The position numbers and the translations under genes were made by a program. From an uncultured Treponema sp. (GTDB lineage: Bacteria; Spirochaetota; Spirochaetia; Treponematales; Treponemataceae), in the NCBI GenBank assembly GCA_946411215.1, contig CAMKDH010000002.1, forward strand, positions 1 through 37,513: a stretch of 37,513 nt of DNA. Direction: 5' to 3'. Shown here piece by piece: positions 34,105 to 37,513 of the stretch. Every line of letters begins with the position of its first letter. Position 1 is the first letter of the stretch. The notes below the pieces were generated by a model. That model was not told the origin of the DNA. It saw nothing but the letters and a program-made list of their open reading frames with translations, and did no database searches.

Positions 34105-34476
34105 TTAATTTGAAAGGAGTTTTATTAAAGTATATCCGGCTTTAGAAATTACAGGGGAAAGGTCGTCCCATTCCAGCGGATTTTTTGAACGAACAAGAAC
34201 GGTATTATTTTCGAGTTTTACTGTTGCCCAAACACCTTCTTTTGTGTTCAGGGCATTTTCTACGTGGCGTGCACAATTTGAACAATGCATGCCGTCAACG
34301 GTAAGAATATAAGTGTATGGATAGTGTGATTTGTTTTTATCCTTCACCCGGATTTTTTTGGGAGCAGCATCATGTGTTCCACAGCAGGCAGAGCCGTATT
34401 TTATTCTTTTTATTATGCTGAAGATTGCAAAGATAATTATTGCAATTAAAACAAGTGTGATTATTACTGTTCCCAT
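34105..34476 (-). CDS. Single-TM Cys-containing protein with C-terminal heavy-metal-associated (HMA) domain
   Basis: N-terminal TM followed by YGSACCGTHD; then YILTVDGMHCSNCARHVENALNTKEGVWATVKLENNTVLV (HMA, MxCxxC-type). Confidence 0.85.
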   Translation of the reverse strand: MGTVIITLVLIAIIIFAIFSIIKRIKYGSACCGTHDAAPKKIRVKDKNKSHYPYTYILTVDGMHCSNCARHVENALNTKEGVWATVKLENNTVLVRSKNPLEWDDLSPVISKAGYTLIKLLSN

Positions 34477-34518
34477 AAAACCTCCAGGGATGCCAATGTT
34501 ATTTTATAACTTCCCACA

Positions 34519-34719
34519 TTACGCCCATGTTTTTAAATCCGCCTTTTGGCATACAGGCGGCACAGGCTTGTGTTCAAAAGTTCCTTCTTTTTTTTCTACA
34601 GTTTTTCCAGGCCAGTTACCAACATGCTGCTTTAATCCTGTAAGAGCATTAAATAAAGTCGATTTTCCTGAGTTAGGCTGTCCTAAAAGAGCAATTACTG
34701 TTTCGCCGTTTTCTGTCAT
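34519..34719 (-). pseudogene. feoB: Truncated FeoB: only the GTPase N-terminus remains
   Basis: [38 protein letters not shown] is the FeoB G1/switch-I start, then unrelated [15 protein letters not shown] and stop. Only about 40 nt separate it from the next ORF. Confidence 0.8.
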
Positions 34720-34946
34720 ACAGCTGCCTCCTCTACTTCAATTCCATCACATTCATTACGATTTAATGCAATCATTGTGTCGCGTGAATACAAAAGAATT
34801 GGTCTTCGTTTTTCATTTTTGATGATTGTAATACTGCAACCAGGAGTTAGCCCGATAGAAGTAATTCTGCTGACAAAACGAGCGTCTCCATTTATTGAAG
34901 CGATTACACCCGTTTCATCCTTTGCGAGTTCTGATAATTTTTTCAT
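34716..34946 (-). CDS. feoA: Ferrous iron transport protein A
   Basis: SH3-like Feo[24 protein letters not shown]...[23 protein letters not shown]; overlaps the feoB start by 4 bp. Confidence 0.88.
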   Translation of the reverse strand: MKKLSELAKDETGVIASINGDARFVSRITSIGLTPGCSITIIKNEKRRPILLYSRDTMIALNRNECDGIEVEEAAV

Positions 34947-34966
34947 GGTTTTGTTTCCTCTTAACA

Positions 34967-35021
34967 GTTAGCACAGGCTAACTAATTGATTTATTTTAGT
35001 TAGTTAATACTAACGTGTCAA
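34967..35021 (-). promoter_or_regulatory. feoA promoter with two GTTAG...CTAAC inverted repeats (DtxR/IdeR-like iron boxes, putative)
   Basis: Minus strand TTGACA (35021-35016), 17 nt, TAAAAT (34998-34993). gttagttaatactaac fills the spacer (34999-35014); gttagcacaggctaac lies downstream (34967-34982). Confidence 0.65.
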
Positions 35022-35046
35022 GTTAAAGGAAGGGGATTGCGAAGCA

Positions 35047-35121
35047 TGGATTGCCACGTCGTCCTACGGACTCCTCGCAATGACGGTCATTGCGAGGAAC
35101 GAAGTGACGAAGCAATCCACG
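35047..35121. repeat. Palindromic intergenic repeat, family A copy 5 (inside-out arrangement)
   Basis: tggattgccacgtcgtcctacggactcctcgcaatgac - g - gtcattgcgaggaacgaagtgacgaagcaatccacg; a partial copy ggattgcgaagc lies at 35034-35045. Confidence 0.85.
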
Positions 35122-35128
35122 TATTAGA

Positions 35129-36946
35129 TTACAGTTTCCAAGAAACTGCTTCTTTTCTAGAATCAATAAATCTTGCGTAAATTCCACCAAGCTTTACCAG
35201 ATCGTCGTGTTTACCTTGTTCTACAATGCGTCCTTTGTCTATTACAACAATCTGGTCTGCATTGCGGACTGTCTTAAGGCGGTGGGCAATCATAATAACT
35301 GTCTTTTCTTTTGTAAGCTCTTCTATGGCCTGCATGAGATCGCGTTCGTTTTCCGGGTCAACGTTTGCAGTTGCTTCGTCCAGAATGATGATAGGTGAGT
35401 CTTTCATGATGGCACGGGCAATAGAAATACGTTGGCGTTCACCACCACTAAGGCTTGCACCACCTTCGCCGATTACCGTTTCGTAGCCGTCTGGTAAAGC
35501 GCTGATAAAGTCATGACAGCAGGCTTTTTTAGCAGCTGCAATAACTTTTTCCATTGGAGCGTCTGGCTGACCAAAACGGATATTATTTGCGATTGTGTCA
35601 TGGAAAAGGTAAACGTTCTGGAAAACAAAGCTGAAGTTTCTCATGAGGTCGTCCATACTATAGTCACGAACATCTTTTCCGTCGAGAGTGACAGTTCCCT
35701 TGTCTACATCCCAGAAGCGGGAAAGCAGATGACAGAAGGTTGTCTTACCGCCACCACTTGGACCAACAATTGCAGTTGTTGTATGCTCTGGAATTGCAAG
35801 TGAAATATTGTCGATGATTTTCTTTTTGTCGTAGGCAAAGACGATAGAGTCTGCGGTGATAAGAGATTGTCGGGTCAAGCCCGACAATGACACAGGGTCT
35901 TCGCCTGTCAATGACGCAGCGGAATCTGTCATTCCCGTGCTTGACACGGGAATCTTTCCTTCTATATCCATCGTCGGCAATGCAAGAATCTTATTAGCCT
36001 TTTCAACACAAAGATCAACTGTACGAAGCAATGCAGAGAAGTTTCCACCAACGTCCAAAGCATTGAAGAGCATGAAGGCACAAACAAGCATTGTACAGCA
36101 GTCAGCTAAAACCATACTGCCGTTGAGGTAGAAGTAAAGAGAGGCAATCATAATTGCAACGCCACTGAGCTTGGCTACAAGTGACTGAAGATTTGCAAAA
36201 GGAATAAAACGAAGCTCCATTTTTATAAGGCTCTTTACGCGCTTGTTTATAACGTTATTCAAATCCTTACGGCGTTCACCACTGATGTTGTAAGCTTTTA
36301 CTTCTGCAATTCCCTGAATGTATTCAAGAACCTTGCCAACTTCTTCTGTGTCGTCTTTGATTTTTTGATCCTGGATGCCTTTTACAGAAAGACGCAGGAA
36401 CACATTTACAAACTGGAAAAGTGCAAAACCTGCCAAGGCAATAAGTGCAATGCGCCAGTCAAAAATAAACATCATTAATATGATGAACACTGTTTCGAGC
36501 AGTCCTTTGAGAACCATCATTACAACGCGGGTTGCAACGTCGCTGAGTGCTTCCATTGTGTTAGTTGTAACTGATGTAATTTCGCCAAGGCTGTTTTCGT
36601 TGAAGTAACCCATTGGCATGTAGCGCAGGTGTTCTGCAATTTCGATTCGTTTTTTTGCGCAGGTTCTGTAGCCGCCTTCGCACTGCCACATTGCTGTAAA
36701 CTTTGTGGTAATGATGGCACCCAAAACGCTTACACAGATTATTGCAAACGAAATCCAGATTGTACTTTTTTCAAAGGGCTGGCCTTCTACTGCAGTTCCT
36801 ATAACTCCGCGGAGCATTACTGCAACTGCGGCAATTCGCAATGCCATAAAAAAGGCATTTATAATTCCAACTATAATTGAACCGTAAAATTTCTTACGGT
36901 TTTCTTTGTCACAAAATCTAAAAAAGTTTCTTAAAGTTTCGAACAT
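35129..36946 (-). CDS. ABC transporter, fused permease/ATP-binding protein
   Basis: Six-TM exporter domain; Walker A VGPSGGGKTTF, signature LSGGERQRISIARAI, Walker B IIILDEATANVD. Start MFETLRNFF with SD aggaga. Confidence 0.95.
   Translation of the reverse strand: MFETLRNFFRFCDKENRKKFYGSIIVGIINAFFMALRIAAVAVMLRGVIGTAVEGQPFEKSTIWISFAIICVSVLGAIITTKFTAMWQCEGGYRTCAKKRIEIAEHLRYMPMGYFNENSLGEITSVTTNTMEALSDVATRVVMMVLKGLLETVFIILMMFIFDWRIALIALAGFALFQFVNVFLRLSVKGIQDQKIKDDTEEVGKVLEYIQGIAEVKAYNISGERRKDLNNVINKRVKSLIKMELRFIPFANLQSLVAKLSGVAIMIASLYFYLNGSMVLADCCTMLVCAFMLFNALDVGGNFSALLRTVDLCVEKANKILALPTMDIEGKIPVSSTGMTDSAASLTGEDPVSLSGLTRQSLITADSIVFAYDKKKIIDNISLAIPEHTTTAIVGPSGGGKTTFCHLLSRFWDVDKGTVTLDGKDVRDYSMDDLMRNFSFVFQNVYLFHDTIANNIRFGQPDAPMEKVIAAAKKACCHDFISALPDGYETVIGEGGASLSGGERQRISIARAIMKDSPIIILDEATANVDPENERDLMQAIEELTKEKTVIMIAHRLKTVRNADQIVVIDKGRIVEQGKHDDLVKLGGIYARFIDSRKEAVSWKL
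35866..35953. repeat. In-frame cluster of three palindromic units (family B) inside the ABC transporter gene
   Basis: attgtcggg-tcaag-cccgacaat (35866-35888), acagggtcttcgcctgt (about 35893-35909), attcccgtg-cttga-cacgggaat (35931-35953). Confidence 0.85.
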
Positions 36947-36966
36947 ATTTTTCTCCTGATTAGCAT

Positions 36967-37052
36967 CGTCATTGCGAGCGAAGCGCGGCAATCCACATAT
37001 GACAATGCATTCTGCTACGTGGATTGCCACGGCCTTCGGCCTCGCAATGACG
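36967..37052. repeat. Palindromic intergenic repeat, family A copy 6
   Basis: cgtcattgcgagcgaagcgcggcaatcca...tggattgccacggccttcggcctcgcaatgacg. Confidence 0.9.
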
Positions 37053-37062
37053 GGACGCCTTA

Positions 37063-37513
37063 TTACTCATCCTTTGAATCAATGTGGGCTTTCCACATAT
37101 CAGCGTATAATCCTTTCTGAGCAAGCAGCTCTTCGTGAGTGCCTTCGCTGTCTATTACACCATCCTTAATTACATAAAGCTTGTCTGCATCCTTTACTGT
37201 TGAAAGGCGGTGAGCAATTACAATCAAAGTCTTGCCTTTTACAAGCTGGGCAACTGACTTCTGGATGATTGCTTCGTTTTCGGGGTCGGTGTAGGCTGTG
37301 GCTTCATCAAGAATTACGATTGGCGCATCCTTCATCATGGCACGGGCAATTGCGATTCGTTGACGTTCGCCACCGCTTAAGTGTGCACCGCTTCCACCAA
37401 CGATTGTGTCAAAGCCGTTTTCGAGCGACATGATAAAGTCGTAGCAGCCGGCTTTATTGGCAATCTCTTCTACTTCTGCATCTGTTGCGCCCTGGCGTCC
37501 AAGACGGATATTG
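37063..37513 (-). CDS. ABC transporter ATP-binding region (partial, runs off the window end)
   Basis: NIRLGRQGATDAEVEEIANKAGCYDFIMSLENGFDTIVGGSGAHLSGGERQRIAIARAMMKDAPIVILDEATAYTDPENE; frame is open to the window end. Confidence 0.93.
   Translation of the reverse strand, partial: NIRLGRQGATDAEVEEIANKAGCYDFIMSLENGFDTIVGGSGAHLSGGERQRIAIARAMMKDAPIVILDEATAYTDPENEAIIQKSVAQLVKGKTLIVIAHRLSTVKDADKLYVIKDGVIDSEGTHEELLAQKGLYADMWKAHIDSKDE

Noticed and set aside
34331-34822. 163-aa plus-strand ORF over the feo region
   Set aside because: Antisense to feoA, the feoB remnant and the HMA gene; no domain pattern and no SD context noted.
29098-37052. Family A repeats as a CRISPR array
   Set aside because: Copies are kilobases apart, internally palindromic and lack regular spacers; no cas genes.

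Overview
This looks like a chromosomal segment from a host-associated or rumen-type Treponema (spirochaete); that assignment is inferred from gene content, not from a search. The window opens with the last codons of yidC, then jag/khpB, a secreted hypothetical protein, a cyclophilin+FKBP dual PPIase lipoprotein, metF, an NSS-family Na+ symporter, a membrane-anchored SBP-like protein, and one intact 14.56-kb ORF for a 4852-aa Ig-like-repeat surface lipoprotein. After that come a zinc-ribbon membrane protein, a GH10 xylanase, purA, xylB, a histidine phosphatase, a glutathione peroxidase/MarR operon, a TetR-controlled MMPL/RND + LolA-like + beta-barrel export module, a metal locus (feoA, truncated feoB, HMA protein, ZIP) and a tandem pair of ABC exporters. 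The observations most worth checking are: (1) several families of palindromic intergenic repeats, two of which also occur in frame inside proteins, including a triple-hairpin insert in the linker of an ABC exporter; (2) three promoters (TetR divergon, gpx-marR, feo) with strong palindromes lying on the -35/-10 region; (3) a feoB reduced to about 66 codons within an otherwise ordered feo/metal operon; (4) the giant Ig-like lipoprotein, which is a mosaic with an AT-rich insert. No tRNA, rRNA, CRISPR array, IS transposase or prophage was found.
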